From: Herbidospora yilanensis
GTDB taxonomy: Bacteria > Actinomycetota > Actinomycetes > Streptosporangiales > Streptosporangiaceae
Direction: 5' to 3'
Assembly (NCBI RefSeq): GCF_001570565.1
Contig: NZ_BBXE01000033.1
Span: 62,001-126,000, forward strand
DNA length: 64,000 bases
Shown: in pieces, positions 9,021-18,410 of the stretch
Layout: each line of letters starts with the position of its first letter
Numbering within the stretch: the stretch's first letter is position 1
Program-made: the position numbers and the translations under genes
Notes under the pieces: generated by a model
The model's input: only the letters and a program-made list of their open reading frames with translations
Database searches by the model: none
Told to the model about the DNA's origin: nothing

Positions 9021-9403
9021 GCCTCTCCGAAGATCTCCAGGGCGGTCGTGTCGCCGAACATCCGCGCGGTGTCGGCGGCCGACGGCCGCCCCTGGTGGGG
9101 GTCGGCGCCCGCCTCGAACAGCGCCCTGACCACGTCGTGGTTCTTCTTGAACACGGCCCCGGCCATGGGCGACTGGCCCTTGTCGTTGGGCCGGCCGGGG
9201 TCGGCGCCGCGGTCGAGCAGGGCCCGGACCGTGTCGGCGTGGCCATGGTAGGCGGCCAGCATGAGCAGGGTGTCGCCGTTCTCGTTGTGCAGGTCGGCCG
9301 GCACGCCCGCGTCGACGTAGGCGACCAGTTCGGCGGTCTGCCCCGCGCGGGCGTAGCCGAACAGTCGGGTGGCGAAGTCGACGAGTTCCGGATCCGGCTC
9401 CAT
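9017..9403 (-). CDS. Ankyrin repeat protein
   Basis: 128-residue protein made of three to four ankyrin repeats (NGDTLLMLAAYHGHADTV, then GRPNDKGQSPMAGAVFKKNH and a degenerate last repeat). It has no signal peptide or membrane segment. Proteins of this type are common in actinomycetes as small cytoplasmic protein-binding modules; in some bacteria a similar protein sits beside catalase (AnkB), but no catalase gene is here. Converges on the STAND ATPase with overlapping stop codons (CTAG at 9017-9020). Confidence 0.85.
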   Translation of the reverse strand: MEPDPELVDFATRLFGYARAGQTAELVAYVDAGVPADLHNENGDTLLMLAAYHGHADTVRALLDRGADPGRPNDKGQSPMAGAVFKKNHDVVRALFEAGADPHQGRPSAADTARMFGDTTALEIFGEA

Positions 9404-9505
9404 GCGCCTTATTGTCCAACGGTAGGGTCCCCGAAACGGCGTGGAATCGATTCACCTCGCCGTAGGTTCTGTAGATGAAACAGACCGTGAGAAAGGCTGC
9501 CAGTC

Positions 9506-10405
9506 GTGTACGACCCGACGGATCTCTACCGGCTCGACGGTGACGTCCCCGAGCTGACCGATCCGGTGATGCTCTACCACTTCGAAGGCTTCGTCGACGC
9601 GGGCGGGGCCGGACGGCTGGCTCTGGGGCACCTGATGGCCGAGCTGGACCACCGGGTCGTGGCCACCTTCGACGTCGACCGCCTGATCGACTACCGTTCG
9701 CGGCGCCCGATCATGGTCTTCGACACCGACCGCTGGGTCGAGGCCGACATGCCGGAGTTGTCGCTCCACCTGGCCCACGACCTGACCGGCACCCCGTTCC
9801 TGCTGCTCACCGGCCCCGAGCCCGACCGCGAGTGGGAGCTGTTCACCGAGGCGATCGGCATGCTGGCGACCCGGCTGAACATCGGCAAGATGGTGACGAT
9901 CCACGGCATCCCGATGGGCGTCCCGCACACCCGCCCGATCGGCCTGACCGCCCACGGCAGCCGCCCCGACCTGATCAACGGGCAGGTGAGCCCGTTCGGC
10001 CGGGTCCAGGTGCCCGGCAGCGTGGCGGCCCTGCTCGAACTGCGCCTGGGCTCCAAGGGCCACGACGCCCTCGGCTACTCGATCCACGTCCCCCACTACC
10101 TGGCCCAGGCGGAGTACCCCCAGGCCGCGGTGACCGCCCTGGAGGCGATCACGAGGGGCACCGGCCTGGTCTTCCCGATGGACGCCCTCCGCGACGCCGC
10201 CGACAAGACCACCGCCGAGATCGAGGAGCAGATCCAGGCCAGCGCCGAGTTGTCGGGCGCCATCACGGGCCTGGAGCAGCAGTACGACGCCTTCACCGCC
10301 GGCAAGGACAACCTGCTGGCCGAGTCGACGCCCATGCCGACGGGCGACGAGCTCGCCGCCCAGTTCGAGGCCTTCCTGGCGGAGCGCGACGACCGGGATG
10401 GCTGA
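9506..10405 (+). CDS. PAC2 family protein
   Basis: 299-residue protein of the PAC2 (proteasome assembly chaperone-like) family that is conserved in actinobacteria. The N-terminal LTDPVMLYHFEGFVDAG and the central LLLTGPEPDREW and MVTIHGIPMGVPHTRP motifs are characteristic. The exact role in bacteria is unsettled; a link to the actinobacterial proteasome is suspected from the family name only. The GTG at 9506 follows GAAAGG 9 bases upstream. The last 8 bases overlap the next gene, so the two are probably translated from one message. Confidence 0.88.
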   Translation: MYDPTDLYRLDGDVPELTDPVMLYHFEGFVDAGGAGRLALGHLMAELDHRVVATFDVDRLIDYRSRRPIMVFDTDRWVEADMPELSLHLAHDLTGTPFLLLTGPEPDREWELFTEAIGMLATRLNIGKMVTIHGIPMGVPHTRPIGLTAHGSRPDLINGQVSPFGRVQVPGSVAALLELRLGSKGHDALGYSIHVPHYLAQAEYPQAAVTALEAITRGTGLVFPMDALRDAADKTTAEIEEQIQASAELSGAITGLEQQYDAFTAGKDNLLAESTPMPTGDELAAQFEAFLAERDDRDG

Positions 10406-11408
10406 CGAGATCAAGGTCGGGCTGGTCGGCTACGGCCCGGCCGGCGAGTTCTTCCACGCCCCGCTGATCGCCGCGACCCCCGGCCTGCGGCTGGCCGCCG
10501 TGGTGACGGGCGACCCCGAGAAGGCCGCCCGGGTGAGCCCCGGCGTGGCCGTGGTCCGGCACGCCGCCGACCTTCATCCCCTGGTCGACCTCGTCGTGGT
10601 CGCCTCGCCCAACCGCACCCACGTGCCGATCGCCGCCGAGGCGCTGCGGGCCGGGCTGCCCGTCGTGGTCGACAAGCCGCTGGCCGCCACCGCCGAGGAG
10701 GCGCTGGAGCTGGCCGCGCTGGCCCGCGAGCGGGGCCTGCTGCTGACGGTCTTCCAGAACCGCCGCTGGGACGGCGACTTCCTGACGATCGAGCGCCTGC
10801 GCCCCCGCCTGGGCGAGATCCGCCGCTTCGAGTCGCGCTTCGAGCGCTGGCGCCCGGTCCCGAAGGGCGGCTGGCGCGAGCAGGGCGGCCCCGAAGACCT
10901 CGCGGGCCTCCTCTACGACCTGGGCAGCCACCTGGTCGACCAGGCCCTCCAGCTCCTCGGTCCGGTCGCCTCGGTGTACGCCGAGGCCGACATCCGGCGC
11001 GCGGGCGTACGGGCCGACGACGACAGCTTCATCGCCCTGACCCACGTGAACGGCGCCCGCTCGCACCTGTGGGTCAGCGCCGTCGCCGCAGACCTGGGCC
11101 CCAGGTTCCGTGTGCTGGGCTCCGAGGCGGCCTACGTGAAGTGGGGCATGGACCCCCAGGAAGACCGCCTGCGGGCGGGCCGCAGCCCCGCAGAACCGGG
11201 CTTCGGCGACGGCGAGCCGGGCTTCGTCGGCGACGAGCGGGTACCCACCGAGCCGGGGAACTACCTGGCCTTCTACGAGGGCGTGGTCCGGGCGCTGTGG
11301 GGCGAGGGGCCACCGCCGGTGACGCCGGAGTCGGCGGCCGAGACCCTGACGGTGCTGCGGGCGGCGCGGGTCTCGGCCGACGAACGTCGCGTCATCACGA
11401 CCAGTTAG
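10398..11408 (+). CDS. Gfo/Idh/MocA family NAD(P)-dependent oxidoreductase
   Basis: 336-residue dehydrogenase. The N-terminal Rossmann fold has VGLVGYGPAGEF (GxGxxG type); the DKPLAAT motif near residue 93 is the usual [E/D]KP signature that contacts cofactor and substrate. The second half contains LLYDLGSHLVDQALQLLG, with the conserved G-x-H pattern that supplies the catalytic His in this family. Members oxidise or reduce sugars, inositols and related polyols; the substrate is not predictable. Overlaps PAC2 by 8 bases at its start and the convergent 11395-11943 gene by 14 bases at its end. Confidence 0.9.
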   Translation: MADEIKVGLVGYGPAGEFFHAPLIAATPGLRLAAVVTGDPEKAARVSPGVAVVRHAADLHPLVDLVVVASPNRTHVPIAAEALRAGLPVVVDKPLAATAEEALELAALARERGLLLTVFQNRRWDGDFLTIERLRPRLGEIRRFESRFERWRPVPKGGWREQGGPEDLAGLLYDLGSHLVDQALQLLGPVASVYAEADIRRAGVRADDDSFIALTHVNGARSHLWVSAVAADLGPRFRVLGSEAAYVKWGMDPQEDRLRAGRSPAEPGFGDGEPGFVGDERVPTEPGNYLAFYEGVVRALWGEGPPPVTPESAAETLTVLRAARVSADERRVITTS

Positions 11409-11943
11409 GGAACAGCGGGCCGTTCGGGTCGTGGGCCGGCGAATACGCGTTGGCCGGGCGATGGTGTTCTTCGGCCGCCGATCTGAGTTCTTCGGGCAGC
11501 ACCTCGCGGATCTCGGCGTAATAGAAGCCGAGTGAGTCGAGGATCATCTCCTCGACCAGTCCCCTGAGATAGGTCCTGTCGGCGTCGGCGCTCTCGGCGG
11601 CGATCTCCAGGATGAGCCCGGAGAGCCGGGAGAGCGTCGCCGCGTCCCTGTTCTCGATGGCCGGCCAGAGGCGGTCCCAGAGAATCTGCAGGAATTCGCG
11701 ATAGGAGAGCGGGTAGTCGGGCTCGATGGAGTCGTGCTCGCGCTCCGCCTGCTCGATGTCGAGCTCGAATTCGGGCAGCCACCGGATCATCGCCGCCCGG
11801 AGATAGGGGCGGGCGTCGTCGACGTCGTCGGCGCCCGCTTCGGCGAGGTACCGCACGGCCAGCTCGATCAGGGGACCGTGCACCGGTCGCAGGCCGAACC
11901 ACCGGCGGACCCGGTCAGGGAGACGAAGGCCCCTGAGGTTCAC
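11395..11943 (-). CDS. Hypothetical helical protein
   Basis: 182-residue soluble protein, not recognised. It looks mostly alpha-helical and acidic, with an N-terminal basic patch (RLPDRVRRWFGL), a central block ending FLQILWDRLWPAIENRD, and a C-terminal HHRPANAYSPAHDPNGPLFPNW tail. There is no signal peptide, membrane segment or known catalytic motif. Its 3' end overlaps the convergent oxidoreductase by 14 bases. It lies downstream of the phosphatase gene but is separated from it by a hairpin, so it may have its own transcript. Confidence 0.6.
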   Translation of the reverse strand: MNLRGLRLPDRVRRWFGLRPVHGPLIELAVRYLAEAGADDVDDARPYLRAAMIRWLPEFELDIEQAEREHDSIEPDYPLSYREFLQILWDRLWPAIENRDAATLSRLSGLILEIAAESADADRTYLRGLVEEMILDSLGFYYAEIREVLPEELRSAAEEHHRPANAYSPAHDPNGPLFPNWS

Positions 11944-11962
11944 GAAGCCTCCACAGTGGTCG

Positions 11963-11988
11963 CGCCTGGTCGGGGGGCCGGCCAGGCG
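11963..11988 (-). terminator. Hairpin after the phosphatase gene
   Basis: CGCCTGGTCGG (from 11963) pairs with CCGGCCAGGCG (to 11988) with one G-U pair and a short G loop. Located 25 bases past the phosphatase stop and just before the hypothetical gene, so it is probably an intrinsic terminator without a U-tract. Confidence 0.45.
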
Positions 11989-12012
11989 GAGCCGTAACGG
12001 AAGAAGGTTCGG

Positions 12013-12822
12013 TCAGTCGCGGAGGCGGGCGCGCAGGGCGGCGGTGTCGTCCCCGGTCCAGGCGTGCTCCGCGAGCCAGCCCATCGGGCCGCCGTAGCGG
12101 GTGTCGAGGATGTCCAGGAAGTGCTCGATGTACTCCGCGCGCGGGACGTGGCTGTCGGCGGGCTTGGAGTCGAGGTCGACGCGGTAGGTGTCGCTCGACC
12201 GGAGGCGTTCCAGGATGGCGGCGATGCGTTCGCCGGTGGCGACGTAGTCGGCCACGATGGCCTCCCTCGTCACTCCGGCGATCTCCTGGGCCAGGGCGCA
12301 CAGGACGCCGGTGCGGTCCTTGCCGGCGGCGCAGTGGACCAGCGCGGCGCCGTCGCCGTGGGCCATCACGCGGAGCGCGGCCACCACCGAGTCGGGGCGG
12401 TCGCGCAGGTAGCCGTAGTAGTGGCCGGTGACCCGCAGTTCGGGGTCGAGGCGCTCGGCGTCGGCCCACGGGAGGGCGCGCTCGTCGATCTCGGCCTCGT
12501 CGGGGTCGTCGCTGGCCGCGTCGGTGAACAGGCCGCCCTCGGCGAAGAGCGTGTGGTGGTGGATCTCCACGGCCGCCTCGCCGGTGAGGGGGCCGGGGCC
12601 CTCCAGCCGGACCTCGGTGTTCGACCGCAGGTCGATGACGTGGCGCAGCTTCAGCTCCGCCACCAGCAGGTTCACGTCGGCCGGAGTCAGGCTCTGCAGG
12701 TTGTCGCCGCGCAGGACCCGGCCGGAACGGGTGACGCCGCCGTCAACGGTCGGCAGGCCCCCCAGGTCCCGGACGTTGACCGCGCCTTCGAGAACTATCC
12801 AACGCCCATTCTCATTCATCAC
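12013..12822 (-). CDS. Tyrosine / dual-specificity phosphatase (PtpB-like)
   Basis: 269-residue protein-tyrosine phosphatase of the family that includes mycobacterial PtpB. The P-loop is HCAAGKDRTG (Cys164, Arg170), with the Lys and Asp inside the loop that are typical of this branch and are linked to activity on phosphoinositides as well as phospho-Tyr/Ser/Thr. The N-terminal NVRDLGG motif is also diagnostic. Two adjacent ATGs open the frame (12822 and 12819). A TAGGCT hexamer lies 8 bases before the first ATG, so the mRNA may be leaderless. Single-gene unit. Cytoplasmic or secreted location cannot be decided; no signal peptide is visible. Confidence 0.9.
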   Translation of the reverse strand: MMNENGRWIVLEGAVNVRDLGGLPTVDGGVTRSGRVLRGDNLQSLTPADVNLLVAELKLRHVIDLRSNTEVRLEGPGPLTGEAAVEIHHHTLFAEGGLFTDAASDDPDEAEIDERALPWADAERLDPELRVTGHYYGYLRDRPDSVVAALRVMAHGDGAALVHCAAGKDRTGVLCALAQEIAGVTREAIVADYVATGERIAAILERLRSSDTYRVDLDSKPADSHVPRAEYIEHFLDILDTRYGGPMGWLAEHAWTGDDTAALRARLRD

Positions 12823-12885
12823 TTATGAGCCTATCTGGTAGCTAATGTCAGTCACATGGCCCCTATATGAACCTTCCGTACCCCA

Positions 12886-15477
12886 TCAGCGGGGCGGTCT
12901 GGCCTGGTCGAGGGCCTCCTGGGCGCGGCGGGCGCCCGACTCGTTGCCCAGGTGCAGGTAGATGTCCAGCGCCCGGCGGGCGGGCTCGTAGGCCTCGCTC
13001 AGGCGGCCGGCCCGGATCAGCACTTCGGCCTCCGTGCGCAGGCACCGCGCCTGCCACCACCGGTCGCCGAGGGCCTCGAAGTCGTGTACGGCCCCCCGCA
13101 GCATGCCCACCGCCTCGTCGACCCGGCCCAGGCGTTCCAGCACCCGTCCCTCGCTGACCTCCGACCGGGCCACGCCCCAGGAGTCGCCCAGTTTGGCCAG
13201 CATCTCCTTGGCGTCGCGCACGTTGGCGTGCTCGGTGAGCATGTTCGAGGGGTCCCCGATCTCCCCGGCGGCGCGCAGGCTGCGGGCCTGCTCCCACTCC
13301 TCGCCCCGGTCCCGGAAGGAGCGGATGGCGAACCCGAGCGCGTTGCCGGCCAGCACGAAATTGCGTTCGGCCGCGTGGACGTCGCCCCGGGTCAGCAACA
13401 TCCGGGCCTCGGCGCCCAGCACCTCGCCCAGGGCCCGCTGGGTCTGCGCCTCGGAGTAGCGGTTGCCGGCCCGCTGGAAGGTGCCGAGCGCCTCCTCCAG
13501 CAGTTCCCGGGCCTCGGTGTAGCCCCGCTGGGCCAGGCGGAGTTCGGCCAGGTTGCGCTGGGTGCGGGCGGTCCACCAGCCGTCTCCCCCCGCCTTGAAG
13601 GCGGTGATGGCGCCGATCAGGTACTCCTGGCCCCGGTCGAGGTGGCCGCTGGTGAACAGGGTCATGCCGACCGCGCGCATGGCGCGGGCCGCCCACCAGG
13701 CCTCGTTCTGCTCGGTCAGCAGGTCGAGAGCGCGCTGGGCGTCCTTCAGCGCCTCCTCGCCGCGCCCCACTCCCCCGGCGACGGCCGCGCGTTCGAGCAG
13801 GGCGATGCCGAGGGCGCGGGGGTCGTCCATCCGTTCGGCCGCGTCGCAGATGACGTCGGCGACGGCCTGCCAGTCGGACCAGTAGGCCCGCAGCGAGTGG
13901 CACAGGGAGCAGAAGGCGCGGCCGATGCCCCAGGCCAGGTCCCACATCTCCTCGGCCTGGGCGGTCTGCACGGCCGACAGCAGCGACAGGCGTTCGGCGG
14001 AGAACCAGGTGCCCGAGGTGACCTCGGGGCTCTTCAGGACGCGGATGGCCGAGCCGGAGGCCTCGATGCGGGGCCACGTGATCTCCTCAGCCGGGCGGGT
14101 GGTGGGGTGCGAACCGGGGCGGGGGCTCCAGTCCTGCGGCCAGCGGATGGCGGCGGCGGCCTCGGCGCGGCGGCGGTAGCCGTACAGGACGCGTTCCATG
14201 GCGGCGTGCCGGGCGGGGGCGTGGTCGGCGCGCTGTTCCTGGGCGAACAGGCGGACCAGGTCGTGGAGGCGGTAGCGGGTCTGGCCGGTCAGGTCGCGGC
14301 CGGTCACCTCGGCGAGGTGGCTGGCCACGAGCGCCTCGATCTGGTCGGCGCCGTCGGTCTCGGAGACGTCGAGCAGGTCGCCGGCCACCCAGTCGGGCAC
14401 GTCGGGGGCGGGGAAGCGGGCCAGCAGGCGTAACAGGCGGCGCTGGGTGCCGGTGCACTCGTCGTAGGAGAGCTGCACCGAGGCCCGGACGCTCTTGTCG
14501 ATCTCCCGGCCCACTTCGAGCTGGTCGAGGCGGCGGCGTTCGTCTTCGAGGCGGTCGTACAGGTCGGAGAGGGACCAGTGGGTCCGGGTGGCCAGGCGGC
14601 CGCCGCAGATGCTGATGGCCAGCGGCAGCCGGTCGCAGGCCCGGACGATGCCGAGGGCGGCGTCGAGGTCGGCCGCCACCCGCTCGGAGCCCGCCAGGCG
14701 GGCCAGCAGCTCGACGCCCTGGGCCTCGGTGAACGCCTGCACCTGCGCGTCGTAGGTGTTGCGCAGCATCAGCGACTTGCGCGAGGTGACGATGACGGCG
14801 CAGCGCGGCTCGGTCGGGATCAGGTCCTTGATCTGGTCGCCGTCCTGGGCGTTGTCGAGGAAGATCAGCAGGCGCCGGCCGGTGGTCCACGTCCACCAGA
14901 GCTTCTGCAGTTCCCGCAGGCTGCCGACGTCGGTGGTGAGGCGGGCGCCCAGCGCCCGCAGGAAGGCCATCAGCACCTCCTCCGGCCGCACCGCGCCGTC
15001 GGCGCCGCGCAGGTCGAAGTAGAGCTGGCCGTCGGGGTGGCGGCCGACCATCTCGTGGGCGAACCGGGAGGCCAGCGCCGACTTGCCGACGCCGCCCTGT
15101 CCGTAGAGGGACGCCACGATCGGGGAGTCGCCGTCGCGCCCGGCGAACAGGTCGCGCAGCTCGGCCAGGAGGTCGGCGCGGCCGGTGAAGTGGGCGATGA
15201 CCGGCGGGAGCTCGGCCGGGATGGGCGTGCCGCCCGGTTTGGCCCTGCGCTCACGGCGGCCGGACGGGTCGGCGGTGGCCCAGGCGAGCACCCCGGCGAG
15301 CACGGCGGCCACCCCGGTGATGCCGATCCCGGCCACGACCGGGAGGTCCCAGATGTTGGTGACGGCCGCCATGGCGCTGGCGACGGCGGCCACGACCCCG
15401 ACGGCGGCCGGGGCGGCGACGGACGAGCGGCGCGTCGACGGCAGGCGATCGTCGTCGTCGCGGGGAGCTTCCGACAT
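12886..15477 (-). CDS. Membrane-anchored NB-ARC/TPR STAND protein
   Basis: 863-residue STAND NTPase. Two hydrophobic helices (about residues 20-40 and 47-67) tether it to the membrane; a P-loop NTPase follows with Walker A YGQGGVGKS (126-133), LLIFLDNA as Walker B (near 197) and the sensor-like VIVTSRKS. A winged-helix segment comes next, and the C-terminal half (from about 480) is a run of TPR repeats with ARxLRAxGE-type motifs. No DNA-binding or effector enzyme domain is visible. It resembles NB-ARC TPR proteins of filamentous actinomycetes, whose roles are mostly unknown; both regulation and phage defence are possible. It is divergent from the SGNH hydrolase gene. Confidence 0.87.
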   Translation of the reverse strand: MSEAPRDDDDRLPSTRRSSVAAPAAVGVVAAVASAMAAVTNIWDLPVVAGIGITGVAAVLAGVLAWATADPSGRRERRAKPGGTPIPAELPPVIAHFTGRADLLAELRDLFAGRDGDSPIVASLYGQGGVGKSALASRFAHEMVGRHPDGQLYFDLRGADGAVRPEEVLMAFLRALGARLTTDVGSLRELQKLWWTWTTGRRLLIFLDNAQDGDQIKDLIPTEPRCAVIVTSRKSLMLRNTYDAQVQAFTEAQGVELLARLAGSERVAADLDAALGIVRACDRLPLAISICGGRLATRTHWSLSDLYDRLEDERRRLDQLEVGREIDKSVRASVQLSYDECTGTQRRLLRLLARFPAPDVPDWVAGDLLDVSETDGADQIEALVASHLAEVTGRDLTGQTRYRLHDLVRLFAQEQRADHAPARHAAMERVLYGYRRRAEAAAAIRWPQDWSPRPGSHPTTRPAEEITWPRIEASGSAIRVLKSPEVTSGTWFSAERLSLLSAVQTAQAEEMWDLAWGIGRAFCSLCHSLRAYWSDWQAVADVICDAAERMDDPRALGIALLERAAVAGGVGRGEEALKDAQRALDLLTEQNEAWWAARAMRAVGMTLFTSGHLDRGQEYLIGAITAFKAGGDGWWTARTQRNLAELRLAQRGYTEARELLEEALGTFQRAGNRYSEAQTQRALGEVLGAEARMLLTRGDVHAAERNFVLAGNALGFAIRSFRDRGEEWEQARSLRAAGEIGDPSNMLTEHANVRDAKEMLAKLGDSWGVARSEVSEGRVLERLGRVDEAVGMLRGAVHDFEALGDRWWQARCLRTEAEVLIRAGRLSEAYEPARRALDIYLHLGNESGARRAQEALDQARPPR

Positions 15478-15613
15478 CCTGGGTGTCCCCTCACGAAAGT
15501 GATCTAGTCAGGATTCAAGCACGCCTGTCACCATTCATCCGCAACCAACCGTCTCCTGGGCTAAATGGCCGTAATGTATGGCGTCTCAGAGATCGAACGT
15601 TCAGGGGAGAGGG

Positions 15614-16789
15614 ATGTCGCGGCCGGTCGTCCGAGTGATCGTTCTGATATCGGTGCTGGTCGCGGGGTTAACCGCGCCAGCGCAGGCCGCCGCCGCGCCG
15701 AGGAATCACCTGGTGGGCACCTGGTCGGCCGCGACCGACCGGCTGCCGACCGCGATCGGCGGGCAGACCGTGCGCATGATCGTCCGGCTCTCCGCGGGCG
15801 GCTCGGGCCTGCGCGTCCGGTTGTCGAACCTGTACGGTTCGGCCCCGATCGTCCTGCGGTCGATCCACGCCGGCCTCCAGGCCTACGGCGCCGAGATCGA
15901 GACCGGCACCAACGAGCCGGTGCTGTTCAACCGCCGCGACTACGTGCGCATCCCGGCCGGCAAGGCGGTGTGGAGCGACCCGCTGCCGAAGCGGTACGCC
16001 GCCGGGAGCGACCTCGTCGTCAGCCTGTTCGTCCCCGGCACCCACACGCGGGTGACGGGCCACGAGAGGGCCTACGCGACGACCTTCCTGTCCGACCCCG
16101 GCGACCACGCCGCCAAGGACGACGGGATGCGGTTCAGCTACACCAGCACCCAGTGGTACTTCCTCGACCGCGTCGCCGTCACCGCCTCCGCGAAGGTGCC
16201 CGCGATCGTCGCCATCGGCGACTCGCTCACCGACGGCGCAGGCCAGCCCACCGACTCCAACCGCCGCTGGACCGACTTCCTCAGCCAGCGGCTCAGGGGC
16301 CGGGCCTCGGTGCTGAACGTGGGCATCTCGGGCAACCGGCTGCTCCAGCCGGTGACCGGCGCGAGCGTGCTCCAGCGGTTCGGCCGCGACGCCCTCGGCC
16401 AGCCGGGGGTGAAGACCGTCGTGGTGTTCTCGGGCATCAACGACATCTGCAAGGGCGACTACACCTCGGCGGCGCCGCTGATCAACGCGTACAAGAGGCT
16501 GATCACGCTGGCCCACCGGCAGAAAGTGCGGGTCGTCGGCGCCACGCTGACCCCCTTCTACGGCTACCCCGCGTGGAGCGAGGAGCGGGAGGCGGTGCGG
16601 CAGCAGGTGAACAGGTGGATCCGCACCAGCGGGGCGTTCGACGCCGTGGCCGACTTCGACGCGGCGCTGCGCGACCCCACCTACCCCGACCAGTTGCGCG
16701 CCTCCTACGATTCGGGCGACCACATCCACCTGAGCGACGCGGGCCGGCGGAAACTGGCCTATTCACTTCGGTTGTCCCAGATCGTCTGA
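15614..16789 (+). CDS. Secreted SGNH/GDSL hydrolase
   Basis: 391-residue exported esterase or lipase-like enzyme. The start at 15614 is preferred over an in-frame ATG at 15578 because GGGGAGAGGG directly precedes it and it begins a clean signal peptide (MSRPVVRVIVLISVLVAG, cleavage near AQAAAA). Catalytic blocks: GDSLTDG (Ser at about 204), FSGINDI with the block III Asn, and DHIHLSDAG with the Asp-x-x-His pair. The roughly 170 residues before the GDS block form a beta-rich domain as in other actinobacterial GDSL proteins. Likely substrates are esters of lipids or of plant polysaccharides; not determinable. Monocistronic, divergent from the STAND gene. Confidence 0.92.
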   Translation: MSRPVVRVIVLISVLVAGLTAPAQAAAAPRNHLVGTWSAATDRLPTAIGGQTVRMIVRLSAGGSGLRVRLSNLYGSAPIVLRSIHAGLQAYGAEIETGTNEPVLFNRRDYVRIPAGKAVWSDPLPKRYAAGSDLVVSLFVPGTHTRVTGHERAYATTFLSDPGDHAAKDDGMRFSYTSTQWYFLDRVAVTASAKVPAIVAIGDSLTDGAGQPTDSNRRWTDFLSQRLRGRASVLNVGISGNRLLQPVTGASVLQRFGRDALGQPGVKTVVVFSGINDICKGDYTSAAPLINAYKRLITLAHRQKVRVVGATLTPFYGYPAWSEEREAVRQQVNRWIRTSGAFDAVADFDAALRDPTYPDQLRASYDSGDHIHLSDAGRRKLAYSLRLSQIV

Positions 16790-16859
16790 GACGTCCGGTT
16801 AACGGGCGGGCCACCGCCGCTTAAGCGCTGGTTCACGCGCCTTCGCCACGCTTTCACGC

Positions 16860-18392
16860 ATGCACAACAGGACCCTCCTCGTCACTGGCGCGCTCGTCGC
16901 CGGGCTCCTCGCCGCCACCCCCGCGGCGGCGACCCCCCACAAGGGCATCACGCTGCAGTTCCTCGGCCGGTACACCACCGGCGCCTTCGACGCGGGCGCG
17001 TCGGAGATCACCGCGTACGACGCGAAGACCCGCCGGGTCTTCGTCGTCAACGCCCAGGACGGCACCGTGGACGTGCTCGACATCCGCGACCCGAGGGCCC
17101 CCAGGAAGGCCGGCACCCTGCAGACCCCCGGCGCCAACAGCGTCGCCGTCAAGAACGGCCTCGTCGCCGTCGCCCAGCAGGCCGACGACAAGACCAGGCC
17201 CGGGACGGTCGGCCTCTTCTCGGCCGCCACCCTGAAGAGGCTCCGGTCGGTGACCGTCGGCGCGCTGCCCGACATGGTGACCTTCACCCCCGACGGCTCG
17301 AAGGTGCTCGTCGCCAACGAGGGCGAGCCGTCCGGCTACTGCGACGGCGACGTCGACCCCGAGGGCTCGATCAGCATCGTGGACGTCCGCCGCGGCTCGG
17401 TGAAGACGGCCGACTTCAAGAAGTACATCGGCAGTGAGGACCGGCTCCGCGCCCAGGGCGTCCGCGTCTACGGCCCCAAGGCGAACGCCGCCCAGGACTT
17501 CGAGCCCGAGTACATCACCACCGACCGGCACGGCCGCACCGCCTGGGTCTCGCTCCAGGAGAACAACGCCCTCGCGATCGTCGACCTGCGCTCCGGCCGG
17601 GTCGAGGACGTCGTGCCGCTGGGCCTGAAGGACCACAACCGCCCCGGCGACGGCCTGGACGCCTCCGACAAGGACGGCAAGATCAACATCGTGCCGCGCC
17701 CGGTCAAGGGCATGTACCAGCCGGACGCGCTGGCCTCCTACGAGTCGCACGGCCGCACCTACATCGTGACCGCCAACGAGGGCGACGCCCGCGACTGGGA
17801 GTGCTTCGCCGAGGAGGTCCGCGTCAAGGACCTCAAGACGACCCTCCCCGACGCGCTCAAGGCCGACGCCGAGCTCGGCCGGCTGACCGTCACCTCGACC
17901 TCGCCGAAGAACGCCGAGGGCGTCACCACCGAACTGCACGCCATGGGCGCCCGCTCCATCTCCGTCCGCGACGCCGGCGGCCGACTCGTGTGGGACTCGG
18001 GCGACCAGATCGAGCGGCTCGTCGCCAAGGAGCTCCCGGCCGAGTTCAACGCCGACCAGGAGAACAAGACCTTCGACTCCCGCAGCGACAACAAGGGCCC
18101 CGAGCCCGAGGGCGTGGCCGTCGGCGACGTCAGGGGCCGCACCTACGCCTTCGCCGGCCTGGAGCGCGTCGGCGGCGTCGTCGCCTTCGACGTGACCGAC
18201 CCCCGCCACCCGAAGATCGCCGACTACGTCAACAGCCGGAACTTCGCCGGCGACGTGGAGGCCGGCACCGGCGGCGACTCCGGCCCCGAGGGCGTGCTCT
18301 TCGTGCCCGCCTCCGACAGCCCGACCCGCAAGCCGCTGCTCGTGGTGGGTCACGAAATTTCCGGTACGACGGCGATCTACGAGATCCGCTGA
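16860..18392 (+). CDS. Secreted beta-propeller protein, choice-of-anchor I type
   Basis: 510-residue exported protein with a signal peptide (MHNRTLLVTGALVAGLLA, cleavage near AAA). The body consists of repeated propeller blades with motifs such as VFVVNAQDGTVDVLDI, NEGEPSGYCDGDVDPEGSI and PDMVTFTPDGSKVLVANEGE. The NEGDARDWE and PEGVAVGDV motifs are typical of the choice-of-anchor I / alkaline phosphatase-associated propeller family, some members of which sit next to phosphatases. No catalytic residues can be assigned. No good Shine-Dalgarno sequence precedes the ATG. The Ser/Thr kinase gene begins 18 bases after the stop. Confidence 0.82.
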   Translation: MHNRTLLVTGALVAGLLAATPAAATPHKGITLQFLGRYTTGAFDAGASEITAYDAKTRRVFVVNAQDGTVDVLDIRDPRAPRKAGTLQTPGANSVAVKNGLVAVAQQADDKTRPGTVGLFSAATLKRLRSVTVGALPDMVTFTPDGSKVLVANEGEPSGYCDGDVDPEGSISIVDVRRGSVKTADFKKYIGSEDRLRAQGVRVYGPKANAAQDFEPEYITTDRHGRTAWVSLQENNALAIVDLRSGRVEDVVPLGLKDHNRPGDGLDASDKDGKINIVPRPVKGMYQPDALASYESHGRTYIVTANEGDARDWECFAEEVRVKDLKTTLPDALKADAELGRLTVTSTSPKNAEGVTTELHAMGARSISVRDAGGRLVWDSGDQIERLVAKELPAEFNADQENKTFDSRSDNKGPEPEGVAVGDVRGRTYAFAGLERVGGVVAFDVTDPRHPKIADYVNSRNFAGDVEAGTGGDSGPEGVLFVPASDSPTRKPLLVVGHEISGTTAIYEIR

Positions 18393-18410
18393 CGGTCTAC
18401 CGTTTGGGGC

